Positions 17,274 to 27,962 of a stretch of DNA of 64,000 nt are shown piece after piece; within the stretch, counting starts at the first letter, position 1, and the number at the start of each line of letters is the position of its first letter. This DNA is from Devosia beringensis (GTDB taxonomy: Bacteria > Pseudomonadota > Alphaproteobacteria > Rhizobiales > Devosiaceae), in NCBI RefSeq assembly GCF_014926585.1, contig NZ_CP045422.1:2386001-2450000 (forward strand), written 5' to 3'. A program made the translations under genes and the position numbers. Below the pieces are notes generated by a model. The model was not told the DNA's origin, did no database searches, and saw only the letters and a list, made by a program, of their open reading frames with translations.

Positions 17274-17641
17274 TGAGTAAGTCCATTCATCCCATTCCCG
17301 GCTCGGCGGCGGACAGGGTGGAACAGGCGCTGCAGTTTCTCGAGGGCCGCTGGAAGCTGGTCATCCTGTTCCGCCTGTTCGGCGGGAAGGTGCAGCGCTT
17401 TTCCGAGCTGGAACGGTCGATCCCGGCGATTTCGCAGAAGATGCTGATCCAGCAGTTGCGGCAGATGGAGAGCGACGGCATCGTCCGGCGCATCGTGCAC
17501 CATCAGGTGCCGCCCAAGGTGGAATATTGCCTGACCGACTGGGGGCAGGCGCTGTGTCCGGCGCTCGATGCGCTACTGAGCTGGGCCGAGACCAGGCCCG
17601 TAGTGGAATCCGGCAGCCCTGAAGTTGTCGAGGTCTCTTGA
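17273..17641 (+). CDS. HxlR-family transcriptional regulator
   Basis: The 122-residue winged-helix protein shows the HxlR core: ALQFLEGRWKLVILFRLFGG, then F.ELERSIPAISQKMLIQQLRQMESDGIVRR and VEYCLTDWGQAL. HxlR proteins are small dimeric repressors or activators often sensing electrophiles or redox state. The start is taken as TTG at 17273; no ATG lies in frame close to the homology. The only cysteines visible lie near the C-terminal half (YCLT and LCPA). It is divergent from the NTF2-like gene, its likely target. Confidence 0.85.
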   Translation: MSKSIHPIPGSAADRVEQALQFLEGRWKLVILFRLFGGKVQRFSELERSIPAISQKMLIQQLRQMESDGIVRRIVHHQVPPKVEYCLTDWGQALCPALDALLSWAETRPVVESGSPEVVEVS

Positions 17642-17719
17642 GTAGCGGCGCTCTTTATTTTTGCAGATCATCCCCCTATAAGCGGGCAAAATTCGTCAGA
17701 AGCATCCGCGAGGGATCGA

Positions 17720-18466
17720 ATGGCCGGCCATTCACACGCCAAAAACATCATGCACCGCAAGGGCAAGTCGGACGCCGTGCGTTCGAAGGTCTTTTCCAAG
17801 CTGGCCCGCGAAATCACCGTGGCGGCCAAGATGGGCATGCCCGATCCGGCCTTCAATTCGCGGCTGCGCCTGGCCGTGGTCAATGCCCGTTCGCAGTCCA
17901 TGCCCAAGGACAATATCGACCGCGCCATCAAGAAGGCGATCGGCTCGGACGGCGAGAATTTCGAAGAGATCCGCTATGAGGGCTATGGCCCGGGTGGCGT
18001 CGCCATCATCGTCGAGACGCTGACCGACAACCGCAACCGCACCGCCTCCAATGTGCGCTCGTACTTTTCCAAGTGCGGCGGCGCCATGGGCGAAACCAAT
18101 TCGGTCGGCTTCATGTTCGACAAGGTGGGCGAGATCGTCTACCCGGCCAAGGCCGGCAGCGAAGATGCCATCATGGAAGCGGCCATCGAGGCCGGCGCCG
18201 ATGATGTCGAGAGCAGCGAAGACGGTCACTATGTGACCACGACCTTCGAGGCCATGGTCGACGTTGCGGCCGCGCTGGAAAAGGCGCTGGGCGAAGCAGA
18301 ATCGGTCAAGGCCGTGTGGAAGCCGCAGACCAATGCCCCTATCGACGCCGACAAGGGCGCTACGCTGATGCGGCTGATCGCCATGCTGGAAGAAGACGAT
18401 GACGTGCAGAACGTCTATTCGAACTTCGAGATGAGCGATGAGGATATGGCCAAGCTCGACGCGTAA
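17720..18466 (+). CDS. yebC: YebC/PmpR-family protein
   Basis: The 248-residue protein begins with the diagnostic [16 protein letters not shown] and ends with the acidic [15 protein letters not shown] segment. YebC proteins were described as DNA-binding regulators; recent work ties members of the family to relieving ribosome stalls at proline-rich sequence. In many Gram-negative bacteria yebC lies directly upstream of ruvCAB. Here a diguanylate cyclase gene on the opposite strand has been placed between yebC and ruvC. A terminator follows. Confidence 0.95.
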   Translation: MAGHSHAKNIMHRKGKSDAVRSKVFSKLAREITVAAKMGMPDPAFNSRLRLAVVNARSQSMPKDNIDRAIKKAIGSDGENFEEIRYEGYGPGGVAIIVETLTDNRNRTASNVRSYFSKCGGAMGETNSVGFMFDKVGEIVYPAKAGSEDAIMEAAIEAGADDVESSEDGHYVTTTFEAMVDVAAALEKALGEAESVKAVWKPQTNAPIDADKGATLMRLIAMLEEDDDVQNVYSNFEMSDEDMAKLDA

Positions 18467-18493
18467 TTCAGTGCGCTGATGGCCGGGTTATCG

Positions 18494-18522
18494 AGGGCGG
18501 TGCTGCTGGCGCCGCCCTTTTT
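18494..18522 (+). terminator. rho-independent terminator of yebC
   Basis: GGGCGGtGC and GCgCCGCCC pair, followed by a five-T run, 27 bases after the yebC stop codon. Confidence 0.75.
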
Positions 18523-19310
18523 CATGCCGACTGCTGCAGTTCCGGTTCGGCCAGGTCGGCGACGCTGACCACGGCAGAGCGGTTGCGGCCGGCGCGCTTG
18601 GCCTCGTAGAGACGCTGGTCGGCAATGCGGAACAGTTCGGCAAATTCGCGCTCGCCCTCGAACACGGCGCCGCCAATGCTGACCGAGAGCAGATGACGCT
18701 GGCCGTCCGGGGCAAAGTTGGCAAGGCGCACGGAGCGGCGGATACGCTCGGCAATGGCGTCGGCCTGGTAATGGTCGAGGTCGGGCAGGTAGACGGCGAA
18801 TTCCTCGCCGCCCATGCGCCCCACCAGATCGCCCGAGCGCAGCACGGCACGGATCGAGCGGGCGATGATGGCCAGGGCATCGTCGCCGCAATCATGGCCG
18901 AACAGATCGTTGATGGCCTTGAAGTTGTCGGCGTCGATCATCAGCAGGGCACTGGTCGTATCGGGCCGGCGCTGGCTCAGCAGGCCGCTGACGCGACCGG
19001 TGAAGGCGCCGCGATTGAGGCAGGAGGTCAGGCTGTCGGTGCGCGCGACCAGACCCAGGCGGATATTGCTGAGCGCCAGGCCACGCACGCGCATGCCCAG
19101 AAACAGGAAGAGCGGCATCCCCACGATGGCCGGAATCACCAAGGCGCTGAGCACCGACCGCTCCAGGGCGCGGCCGCCCAGATCGCCGAACAGCGCCAGA
19201 TTGACCACCAGCGAGACCACGATGCAGAACAGCGTGCCGATCAGGGTCCAGCGCCCGACGCTGGACCAGCTCTGCAGGGCAGTCAAAGATTTGGGGCGCA
19301 ACATGGACAA
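18522..19310 (-). CDS. membrane-bound diguanylate cyclase (GGDEF domain)
   Basis: The 262-residue protein has two membrane segments, about residues 21-44 and 52-73, then a GGDEF domain. The active-site loop reads GGEEF at residues 167-171, an active variant. An RxxD inhibitory site (RSGD, 158-161) lies five residues before it, so product feedback inhibition by c-di-GMP is expected. There is almost no periplasmic loop, so direct external sensing is unlikely. The gene lies between yebC and ruvC on the opposite strand. It may act with the HD-GYP protein at 36033, which would degrade the same messenger. Confidence 0.92.
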   Translation of the reverse strand: MSMLRPKSLTALQSWSSVGRWTLIGTLFCIVVSLVVNLALFGDLGGRALERSVLSALVIPAIVGMPLFLFLGMRVRGLALSNIRLGLVARTDSLTSCLNRGAFTGRVSGLLSQRRPDTTSALLMIDADNFKAINDLFGHDCGDDALAIIARSIRAVLRSGDLVGRMGGEEFAVYLPDLDHYQADAIAERIRRSVRLANFAPDGQRHLLSVSIGGAVFEGEREFAELFRIADQRLYEAKRAGRNRSAVVSVADLAEPELQQSA

Positions 19311-19698
19311 ACTCCGGCCGACAAGGGCGCTGCCGTGCAGCGCCGGAACAAGGCGATCAACAACGAGGAATGGTGCGTCCCCTGCTTTATTGAGTTGGTC
19401 GTCGGTGGGCCAGTTGCGTCGCGAGCGCCGAAACGGCGCTCGGCCAACCGCAGGCGTAACCCGGCGCCCGCAGCTTTCGTTCCCTCATCCCGATATCCGC
19501 CGCGCTGACCGGCGCATATGGTTAACCGGACGATCCCAAAGTCGGAATCACTCCCCGCATCAACGCTAGGGCTGCCCGTTGAAGAATGCCTTGCCAAGAT
19601 CATCGCAATTGTTCGTATCGGGGGGTTTCTCGCGAAACTGTTTCCGCTTTGTTCACATTGGACTTGGTAGGATCGTTGCTGGCGATTAAGGATGATCC
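19311..19698. other. 388-base intergenic region before ruvC
   Basis: No convincing gene lies here on either strand. It must hold the promoters of the divergent diguanylate cyclase and ruvC genes. One strong hairpin is visible at 19422-19442: CGAGCGCCG, loop AAA, CGGCGCTCG. No LexA box of the alphaproteobacterial GTTC-N7-GTTC form was found by eye. Confidence 0.5.
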
Positions 19699-20205
19699 AT
19701 GAACCTGGCGACACGAATCATCGGCATTGATCCCGGCCTGCGCCGCTGCGGCTGGGGGGTCATCGAAACCCTGGGCAACCGGCTGACCTTTATTGGCGCC
19801 GGCACGGTGACGCCGCCGGTCGATGGCGGGCTCGCCGAACGGCTGGCCGTGCTGTTTGCCGGGCTCGGCGAGGTGCTGGACCGCTTCGCGCCCGAAGAGG
19901 CGGCGGTGGAAGAGACCTTCGTCAATGCCGGGGTGCGCTCGGCGCTGATCCTGGGCCAGGCGCGCGGCGTGGCGCTGCTGACGCCGGCATCACGCGGCCT
20001 GCCGGTGGCCGAATATGCGGCCAATCTGGTCAAGAAGTCCGTCGTGGGCACAGGCCATGCCGGCAAGGGACAAGTGGAACTGATGGTGCGCACGCTGATG
20101 CCGACAGCCGACTTCAAGGGGCCCGATGCGGCCGATGCGCTGGCCATTGCCATCTGCCACGCGCATCACCGGGTGGCGCAGCAGCGGTTGAGGGCCATGG
20201 CATGA
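19699..20205 (+). CDS. ruvC: Holliday junction endonuclease RuvC
   Basis: The 168-residue nuclease resolves Holliday junctions during recombinational repair. The catalytic acidic residues are seen: Asp11 in GIDPGL, Glu in the VEETF segment near residue 72, and the [12 protein letters not shown] helix near the C-terminus. It overlaps ruvA by four bases, so translation is coupled. Confidence 0.96.
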   Translation: MNLATRIIGIDPGLRRCGWGVIETLGNRLTFIGAGTVTPPVDGGLAERLAVLFAGLGEVLDRFAPEEAAVEETFVNAGVRSALILGQARGVALLTPASRGLPVAEYAANLVKKSVVGTGHAGKGQVELMVRTLMPTADFKGPDAADALAIAICHAHHRVAQQRLRAMA

Positions 20206-20819
20206 TCGGCAAGCTCAAGGGCATGATCGACAGTTTTGGCGATGACCATGTGCTGATCGACTGCGGTGGCGTGTGTTATGAAGCGTTCTGCTCGAGCCGG
20301 ACCCTGCAGGCGCTGCCGCGGGTGGGCGAGGCCGGGGTGCTGTTCATCGAAACCATTGTCCGCGAGGACATGATCCGGCTCTATGGCTTTGCCACTGAAA
20401 CGGAAAAGGCCTCGTTCATCCTGCTCTCGACCGTGCAGGGCGTGGGCGCGCGGGTGGCCCTGTCGATCCTGTCGGTGCTGTCACCGTCCGAGCTGTCGAG
20501 TGCCATTGCACTGCAGGACAAGGCCATGATCGGCCGCGCCAATGGCGTGGGCCCCAAGCTGGCTGTGCGCCTGGTGACCGAGCTCAAGGGCAAGGTGCCG
20601 ACCGGCGTCGGTATCGATGCCGGCACGCTGGGGCTGCAGGCCGCCCTGGGCGAGGGCGTGGCGCCCGGCGCCATTGCCGATGCGGTCTCGGCGCTGACCA
20701 ATCTGGGCTATTCCAGCGCCCAGGCCTCGGCGGCTTTGGCGCGCATCGTCGCCCGCGAGGGCGATGGCGTGCCGACCGAGAAGCTGATCCGGCTGGGCTT
20801 GCGGGAGTTGAGCAGCTAG
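20202..20819 (+). CDS. ruvA: Holliday junction branch migration protein RuvA
   Basis: The 205-residue protein shows the three RuvA domains: an N-terminal OB-fold ([27 protein letters not shown]), tandem helix-hairpin-helix motifs ([31 protein letters not shown]) and the C-terminal domain that contacts RuvB ([15 protein letters not shown]). It binds four-way junctions and targets the RuvB motor. It lies between ruvC and a small secreted-protein gene. Confidence 0.96.
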   Translation: MIGKLKGMIDSFGDDHVLIDCGGVCYEAFCSSRTLQALPRVGEAGVLFIETIVREDMIRLYGFATETEKASFILLSTVQGVGARVALSILSVLSPSELSSAIALQDKAMIGRANGVGPKLAVRLVTELKGKVPTGVGIDAGTLGLQAALGEGVAPGAIADAVSALTNLGYSSAQASAALARIVAREGDGVPTEKLIRLGLRELSS

Positions 20820-20856
20820 GCTTGCTCCATTTACAGCTGCAACACGGATTTCCCAG

Positions 20857-21180
20857 ATGTCTCTGCCGAGCAAAAAGCAACTGCCGTGCCTGTTTATGGC
20901 GAGCCTGATGATCGCGGCCAGCGTGCCCGGTGTGGCGCTCGCCGATCAGAATGAGGTTGTCGGTGTAGCCATCTATTTCGAGGAGGCCGATGGCTCGACC
21001 AAGCCCTTCCTGTTTCACGACCTCAACAATCCCCTGCCGCGCTGGTCCTGCGAGGCGCGGCTCGATTATCTCACCAAGATGTTCTACCGCATGAGCCGGT
21101 CCAATCCCGACCTCAAGGGCAAGAAGGCGGTGCGCTCGGATTGCGCTCGGGTCGAGGGGTTCGATTTTGGCAGCCAATGA
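20857..21180 (+). CDS. small secreted protein of unknown function between ruvA and ruvB
   Basis: The 107-residue product begins with a signal peptide: basic start, hydrophobic core near residues 10-28 and a likely cut after VALA around residue 30. The mature part is about 77 residues and has two cysteines (SCEAR and DCARV) that could form a disulphide. No family is recognised. It lies in the same direction as the ruv genes, 37 bases after ruvA and 36 before ruvB, so it is probably in the operon. An exported protein has no obvious role in recombination. Confidence 0.7.
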   Translation: MSLPSKKQLPCLFMASLMIAASVPGVALADQNEVVGVAIYFEEADGSTKPFLFHDLNNPLPRWSCEARLDYLTKMFYRMSRSNPDLKGKKAVRSDCARVEGFDFGSQ

Positions 21181-21216
21181 CATGAATACAGCCCGATCCA
21201 GAATGGACCTGCTCGC

Positions 21217-22250
<1,034 letters not shown>

Positions 22251-22254
<4 letters not shown>

Positions 22255-22769
22255 ACGACGCGCGCATCATGCTGAGCTTTCCGGTGGGGGGTACACGCTT
22301 CAACTATCGGGTGGCCGGCGTTGCCATTGTTGATGGGCATGTGCTGGTCTGCCGAGAGGATGACGACGACTATTGCATGCTGCCGGGCGGTCGCGTCGAG
22401 ATGGGCGAGCCCAGCGGGCTTAGCCTCGTGCGCGAAATCGCCGAGGAAATGGACATGGTCGGCACGGTCGGGCCGATGCTCTTCACCTCGGAAAGCTTTT
22501 ACGGCCGGGTCGGCGAGCGTTTTCACGAACTGGGCTTCATCTATGCCCTGCAATTGCCCGCCCATCTGCGGCCGGGCGGGACACAGCCTTTCCTGGTGCG
22601 CGAGGATGAGGGGCATTTGCTGCAGTTTTCCTGGCTACCGCTGGAGGGCGCGGCGCTGACCGAGGCGCGGTTGCTTCCCCCCTGGCTGCCAGAACGGCTG
22701 CGTCGCCTGTTGGGCCAGCCCGAGCATGTTGTGTTTGTGGAAGGGCAGGGGGAACTGACCCAGTCATGA
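22251..22769 (+). CDS. NUDIX hydrolase
   Basis: The 172-residue protein has the NUDIX box [23 protein letters not shown], near residues 44-67, with the usual Gly near its end replaced by Asp. NUDIX enzymes hydrolyse nucleoside diphosphates linked to another group. The substrate is not apparent. It overlaps ruvB upstream and ybgC downstream by four bases each, so it is translated as part of that operon. Confidence 0.88.
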
Positions 22770-23161
22770 CCCATCATTTTCCCGTCCGCATCTATTACGA
22801 AGACACCGATTTTTCCGGCAATGTCTATCACGCGGCCTATCTGAAATTCTTCGAGCGCGGCCGGACCGAGTTTTTGCGCGATCTGGGCGTGCACCATGCC
22901 GAACTGGCGGCCCAGGGCCTGGCCTTCGCCGTCCGCTCGATGACCATCGAGTTCGAGGGCGCGGCCCATATCGATGACCTGCTGACGGTCACTACAGGTG
23001 TGGTCAAGGTCTCGGGCGCCCGGCTGGTGCTGGAGCAGACCATTGGCCGTGGCGAGACCGTGCTGACCCGGGCGGCGGTGGTGGTAGCGGCGATCAAGAC
23101 GACGGGCGGACCCGCGCGGCTGCCGGCCGCGCTGCGCGATCTGCTGACGGGACAAGGCTGA
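22766..23161 (+). CDS. ybgC: Tol-Pal-associated acyl-CoA thioesterase YbgC
   Basis: The 131-residue hot-dog-fold protein begins with the diagnostic RIYYEDTDFSGNVYHAAYLKFFERGRTEFL, with the active-site EDTD at residues 12-15. YbgC hydrolyses short or long acyl-CoA thioesters and is commonly encoded at the head of the tol-pal cluster, as here. A large hairpin and a 225-base gap separate it from tolQ. Confidence 0.93.
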   Translation: MTHHFPVRIYYEDTDFSGNVYHAAYLKFFERGRTEFLRDLGVHHAELAAQGLAFAVRSMTIEFEGAAHIDDLLTVTTGVVKVSGARLVLEQTIGRGETVLTRAAVVVAAIKTTGGPARLPAALRDLLTGQG

Positions 23162-23163
23162 CG

Positions 23164-23208
23164 GCACGAGCCACCAAGTCATGGAGATCACGACTTGGTG
23201 GCTCGTGC
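23164..23208 (+). terminator. large perfect hairpin between ybgC and tolQ
   Basis: A 17-bp perfect inverted repeat (23164-23180 and 23192-23208) encloses an 11-base loop, three bases past the ybgC stop codon. It is followed by only a short T-run (CTTTGGG). It probably ends the ruv-ybgC transcript or stabilises its 3' end. Confidence 0.6.
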
Positions 23209-23386
23209 TTTGGGAATCGCTTTGTTAACCATTCCTTGACCATAATTGCGGCAAAGCGAACATGTGTCCGGTTCGGGGTCCGCAACGCTCCGGTTTCCGG
23301 GCATTTCTCTTAATTTTGACAGATTTAGACCCCATCGCCTTCCGGCTGAGGGTCGGTGCGTGAACCAGGCCAAGAAGGATCACTAC

Positions 23387-24097
<711 letters not shown>

Positions 24098-24098
24098 T

Positions 24099-24542
24099 AT
24101 GGGCATGGGCGTAGCAGGCGGCGGTGGCGGCGGACGCGGCCGGCGCGGTCGCAAGAAGGCGATCATCAGCGAGATCAACATCACACCCATGGTGGACGTG
24201 ATGCTGGTGCTGCTGATCATCTTCATGGTGGCGGCGCCGATGATGACCGCTGGCGTGCCGATCGATCTGCCGCAGTCGGCGGCTGGCGATATGGCCAACC
24301 AGGCCGACCCGGTGACCGTCGCGGTCACGCCCGATGGCGTGATCTATGTCAACGAGGACGTGGTCGCCGAACCCGAATTGACCAGCACCCTTGCTGCAAT
24401 GGGCGTCGATGGCGCCGAAGACCGCATTTTCCTGCGCGGCGACACGACGGCCGACTATGGCTCGGTGATGCGCGTCATGGGACTCCTCTCGGCTGCCGGC
24501 TACACCAAGATCGGTTTGATCACCGAGCGGAACCCGGGCTAG
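24099..24542 (+). CDS. tolR: TolR, proton-channel partner of TolQ
   Basis: The 147-residue protein has a glycine/arginine-rich N-terminus, one membrane helix (about residues 31-50) with the functionally essential Asp33 in [12 protein letters not shown], and a periplasmic ExbD/TolR domain. It sits one base after the tolQ stop codon. Confidence 0.95.
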   Translation: MGMGVAGGGGGGRGRRGRKKAIISEINITPMVDVMLVLLIIFMVAAPMMTAGVPIDLPQSAAGDMANQADPVTVAVTPDGVIYVNEDVVAEPELTSTLAAMGVDGAEDRIFLRGDTTADYGSVMRVMGLLSAAGYTKIGLITERNPG

Positions 24543-24546
24543 TCCA

Positions 24547-25659
24547 GTGCGCATTGGCGTAACCGCATCGATTCTTGCTCACATCGTGGTGCTGACCATT
24601 GGTCTGATCAACCTGGGCATGACGCAGCCGTTGACGCCGGTGGTGGAGTCGATCTCGGTCGATCTGGTCCCGATCGAGGAATATTCCAATATTCGCGCCG
24701 GCCAGCTCGACAGCACGGTCGTCGAGACCGAGACGCCCTCGATCGTTGAAGACGATACGCCCGCCGAGATCGCGCAGCCGACCGGCAATACCGAAGAAGA
24801 CCAGGTGACCCCGTCGCCGGCCGACATTCCCACGCCGGCCCCGGTGACCAATACGGCGCCGGCGCCCGAGAGCCAGCCCGAGCCAGCCCCGGAACCTGAG
24901 CCTGAGCCGGCCCCGGTTCCAGCTACAAGGCCGACCCCGGCACCCGAGCCGGAACCCGTGCCCGTGCCGGAACCGACACCCGAACCCACGCCCGAGCCGA
25001 CCCCGGCGCCAGAGCCAGAACCGGTCCCCGAGCCCATCCCGACGCCCGTGCCAACCCCGGAGCCCGTTCCCGAACCTGTCCCCGAGCCGGTGACGCCCGC
25101 CGTTGCCGCGCCGGCTCCGGTCGCTCGGCCGAGCAATCTGGCGCAATTGCGCGAGCGCTTTGCCGCAGCCGAAGCCGAGCGCAAAAAGCGCGAGGAAGAG
25201 GAGCGCCAGCGCGCTGCTGCGGCCGAGCAGGCCGCCCAGGAACAGCCCGAGGCGCAGCTTGATGCCTCGCTGGCCGATGACATTTCTGCCATTATCAACA
25301 CCGATACTACCACTGGCGGCACGACCGGGGCCGGTGGCACGCCCACGCTGGGCGATACCACGGGCACCTCGGCGCGGCTCAGCCAGTCGGCCATCGATGG
25401 CCTCGTGGCCCGTATCAAGACGTGCTGGAACCTGCTGCCGAGCGACATCAATAGCGGGCTCAATGTGGTATTGCTGGTGACGATGAACCCGGACCGGACG
25501 GTGGCGAACACGCAGATCGTCCAGGCCGACCCATCGCCGGCCGGCGGCGCCGTGGCCCGGGCGGCCCAGCGCGCCGTGACAGCCTGCGGCCCGTACGACA
25601 TGCTGTCGGACGACGCCTTCGACAACTGGCGGCAGATCGAAATGGAACTGCGCCCATGA
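24547..25659 (+). CDS. tolA: TolA-like periplasm-spanning protein
   Basis: The 370-residue protein starts with GTG at 24547, four bases after tolR. An N-terminal membrane helix (about residues 4-22) is followed by a proline/glutamate-rich stretch (about 85-185, built from PEPEP and PTPEP units), a charged helical segment (about 196-245) and a C-terminal domain (about 275-370) like TonB/TolA with two cysteines. TolA links the inner-membrane motor to Pal and TolB. Here the usual long alpha-helical domain II is largely replaced by an extended Pro-rich spacer. Such runs would need EF-P for smooth translation. Confidence 0.9.
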   Translation: MRIGVTASILAHIVVLTIGLINLGMTQPLTPVVESISVDLVPIEEYSNIRAGQLDSTVVETETPSIVEDDTPAEIAQPTGNTEEDQVTPSPADIPTPAPVTNTAPAPESQPEPAPEPEPEPAPVPATRPTPAPEPEPVPVPEPTPEPTPEPTPAPEPEPVPEPIPTPVPTPEPVPEPVPEPVTPAVAAPAPVARPSNLAQLRERFAAAEAERKKREEEERQRAAAAEQAAQEQPEAQLDASLADDISAIINTDTTTGGTTGAGGTPTLGDTTGTSARLSQSAIDGLVARIKTCWNLLPSDINSGLNVVLLVTMNPDRTVANTQIVQADPSPAGGAVARAAQRAVTACGPYDMLSDDAFDNWRQIEMELRP

Positions 25660-25735
25660 ATTTGGATTGGGTGACTGAGAATTGGTATGCTGGGGGCGCA
25701 AACTGGCGCACCAGCGGCGACATTGGAGACGATAG

Positions 25736-27046
25736 ATGAACCTGCTTACCCGGCGCCATGCGCTCAAACTCGGCCTGGCCGGTGGCGCGCTGCTGGCAAG
25801 CACCTCGCTCACCCTGGCGCAATTGCGTATCGTGGTGGAGGGCGCCAATTTCCAGCCCCTGCCGATCGCCATCCCCGATTTCGCTTCGTCCGACCCGGCC
25901 TTTGGCACGGAAATCGCCGAGATCGTGCGCAACAATCTGCGCCGCTCCGGGCTGTTCCTGCCGCTCGACCCGGCGACGCTGCCGGTGCAGGTGGGCGATG
26001 TCACTGCCGAGCCCGATTTTGTCACCTGGCGCACCGCCAATGTCGATGCCCTGGTGATGGGCGCGGTTGAGCGCGGCGGTCAGATCTCCTCGTCGGTGCG
26101 CGTCTGGGATACCCAGCAGGCGGCCCAGGTGGTCGGCCAGAGCTACAATACCGACGCCAATTCCAGCCGTCGCGTGGCCCATATCATTTCGGACGCCATC
26201 TATCAGTCGCTGGCCGGCGGCACGGGCTATTTCGATACCCGCGTCATCTATGTGGCCGAAAGCGGCCCCAAGGCCAACCGCGTGCGTCGCCTGGCCATCA
26301 TGGATCAGGACGGCGCCAATGTGCAGTACCTGACCGATGGCAGCACCATGGCGCTGACGCCGCGCTTCTCGCCCAATGGCGACATGGTCACCTATATGAA
26401 CTTTGCCGATGGCAATCCGCAGGTCTATCTGCTGCAACTGTCGACCGGCCAGCAGCAGCGGCTCGCCGATGTCGGCGCCATGACCTTTGCGCCACGCTTT
26501 TCGCCCGATGGCGGCACGGTGGCCTTTTCGGTGGAGCAGGGCGGCTCGACCAATATCTATACGACCAGCATCAATGGCGGGTCGCCGCTGCAGCTGACCT
26601 CTGGCACGGCGATCGATACCGGTCCGTCCTACTCGCCCGATGGCAGCCGGCTGGTGTTCGAGAGCGATCGCGGCGGCTCGCCGCAGATCTACATGATGGG
26701 CGCAGGCGGCGGCACGCCGCAGCGCGTCAGCTTCGGCCAGGGCAGCTATTCCACCCCGGTCTGGGCGCCGACCGGCGATCTCATCGCCTTCACGCGGCAG
26801 TCGGGCGGCCAGTTCAATATCGGCATCATGAATGCCGACGGTTCGGGCGAGCGCATGCTCTATACCAGCTTTCATGCCGAGGGCCCGAGCTGGGCGCCCA
26901 ATGGCCGGGTCATCATGTTCTTCCAGGATCCGGGCGGCAATGACGGCCCCAAGCTGATGAGCGTCGACATCTGGGGCCGCAACCTGCTGACCATCCCCAC
27001 CGAGAGCTATGCCTCCGACCCGGCCTGGTCCGGCCTGCGGGCTTAA
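25736..27046 (+). CDS. tolB: TolB, periplasmic beta-propeller protein
   Basis: The 436-residue protein has an N-terminal domain then a six-bladed propeller with repeated FSPNGDMV, FSPDGGTVAF and YSPDGSRLVF motifs. TolB binds Pal and TolA. The signal peptide reads TRRHALKLGLAGGALLA, which carries a twin-arginine-like motif (RR at residues 6-7), unlike the Sec signals of enteric TolB. The likely cut is after residue 28 (TLA). Confidence 0.95.
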   Translation: MNLLTRRHALKLGLAGGALLASTSLTLAQLRIVVEGANFQPLPIAIPDFASSDPAFGTEIAEIVRNNLRRSGLFLPLDPATLPVQVGDVTAEPDFVTWRTANVDALVMGAVERGGQISSSVRVWDTQQAAQVVGQSYNTDANSSRRVAHIISDAIYQSLAGGTGYFDTRVIYVAESGPKANRVRRLAIMDQDGANVQYLTDGSTMALTPRFSPNGDMVTYMNFADGNPQVYLLQLSTGQQQRLADVGAMTFAPRFSPDGGTVAFSVEQGGSTNIYTTSINGGSPLQLTSGTAIDTGPSYSPDGSRLVFESDRGGSPQIYMMGAGGGTPQRVSFGQGSYSTPVWAPTGDLIAFTRQSGGQFNIGIMNADGSGERMLYTSFHAEGPSWAPNGRVIMFFQDPGGNDGPKLMSVDIWGRNLLTIPTESYASDPAWSGLRA

Positions 27047-27290
27047 TTCGACAGCCAGACCGTGCCCTCGTCAGCCGGGGGTACGGTCGGCATCACCCTT
27101 TTGCGCCAAGGGCTTAACCTTAACGGGTATTGCTCGGTCACTGTGGCGCCACGGCATCATCACAGAAAAGCCAGCATTCCCGCCACATTGGCGCCGTGAT
27201 AGGCAATGATTAACCAAGCCAGCAAACCCGGCCTTAAGATTAAGTGCGGTAAATCCCAACCTTAAGATTATGCCTTTCAGGAGCCTATCC

Positions 27291-27785
27291 GTGGTCATCA
27301 CCGCACCTTTCTCCACCGCATTGCGTGCCGCCGCCATGCTGCTTTTCGTCGTGGCGATCGCGGCCTGTTCGCGTACGCCCAACACGCTGCCGACCGGCGT
27401 GGGCAATCTCGGGCCTGGCGGCGGTGCTCCCGGCAGCCAGCAGGAATTCCTGGTGTCGGTCGGCGATCGCGTGTTCTTCACCACTGATTCGAGCTCGCTG
27501 ACCCCCGAGGCCTCCGCCACGCTGGACAAGCAGGCCGCCTGGCTCAACCAGTACCAGAACTACCGCATCATGATCGAAGGCCATGCCGACGAGCGCGGCA
27601 CGCGCGAATACAATATCGCCCTGGGCGCCCGTCGTTCATCGGTGGTCGTGAACTACCTGGTGTCGCGTGGCGTGGGCCAGCAGCGCATTACCAGCCAGTC
27701 CTTCGGCAAGGAACGCCCCGTGGCGATCTGCAACGACATTTCGTGCTGGAGCCAGAACCGCCGCGCGGTCACCGTCGTCCAGTAG
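27291..27785 (+). CDS. pal: Pal, peptidoglycan-associated lipoprotein
   Basis: The 164-residue product is taken from GTG at 27291, because AGGAG lies seven bases before it; an ATG at 27270 is in frame but overlaps that site. A lipoprotein signal ends at AIAAC, with Cys26 the lipidated residue. Residues 60-164 form the OmpA C-terminal domain (IEGHADERGTREYNIALGARR) that binds meso-DAP peptidoglycan. Pal anchors the outer membrane to the wall and interacts with TolB and TolA. Confidence 0.95.
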   Translation: MVITAPFSTALRAAAMLLFVVAIAACSRTPNTLPTGVGNLGPGGGAPGSQQEFLVSVGDRVFFTTDSSSLTPEASATLDKQAAWLNQYQNYRIMIEGHADERGTREYNIALGARRSSVVVNYLVSRGVGQQRITSQSFGKERPVAICNDISCWSQNRRAVTVVQ

Positions 27786-27843
27786 ACGTTTACGCCAAGC
27801 CGGCTTCCCAGGAAGCCACCAGCCGGTGCAAACCGGCAACAGC

Positions 27844-27881
27844 AGCGCCCGGAGCCAGCAAATTGGCCCGGGCGCTTTGTT
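27844..27881 (+). terminator. probable terminator after pal
   Basis: AGCGCCCGG and CCGGGCGCT form a nine-bp stem around a 15-base loop, followed by TTTGTTTTG. Confidence 0.55.
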
Positions 27882-27962
27882 TTGACCAAAATTGGCCTTT
27901 ATTTGCAGGCCAGCAAGGGTTCATGGTTCTTGTGCACAGCGGACCTTCGGAGGCTCAGTATC

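Noticed and set aside
24880..25100. Short-period GC-rich repeats that could suggest a tandem-repeat locus or CRISPR
   Set aside because: They encode the PEPEP spacer of the TolA-like protein in frame. Period and sequence vary, and there are no unique spacers.
27270..27290. ATG at 27270 as the pal start
   Set aside because: It would place the good AGGAG ribosome-binding site inside the gene and lengthen the lipoprotein signal; GTG at 27291 fits better.
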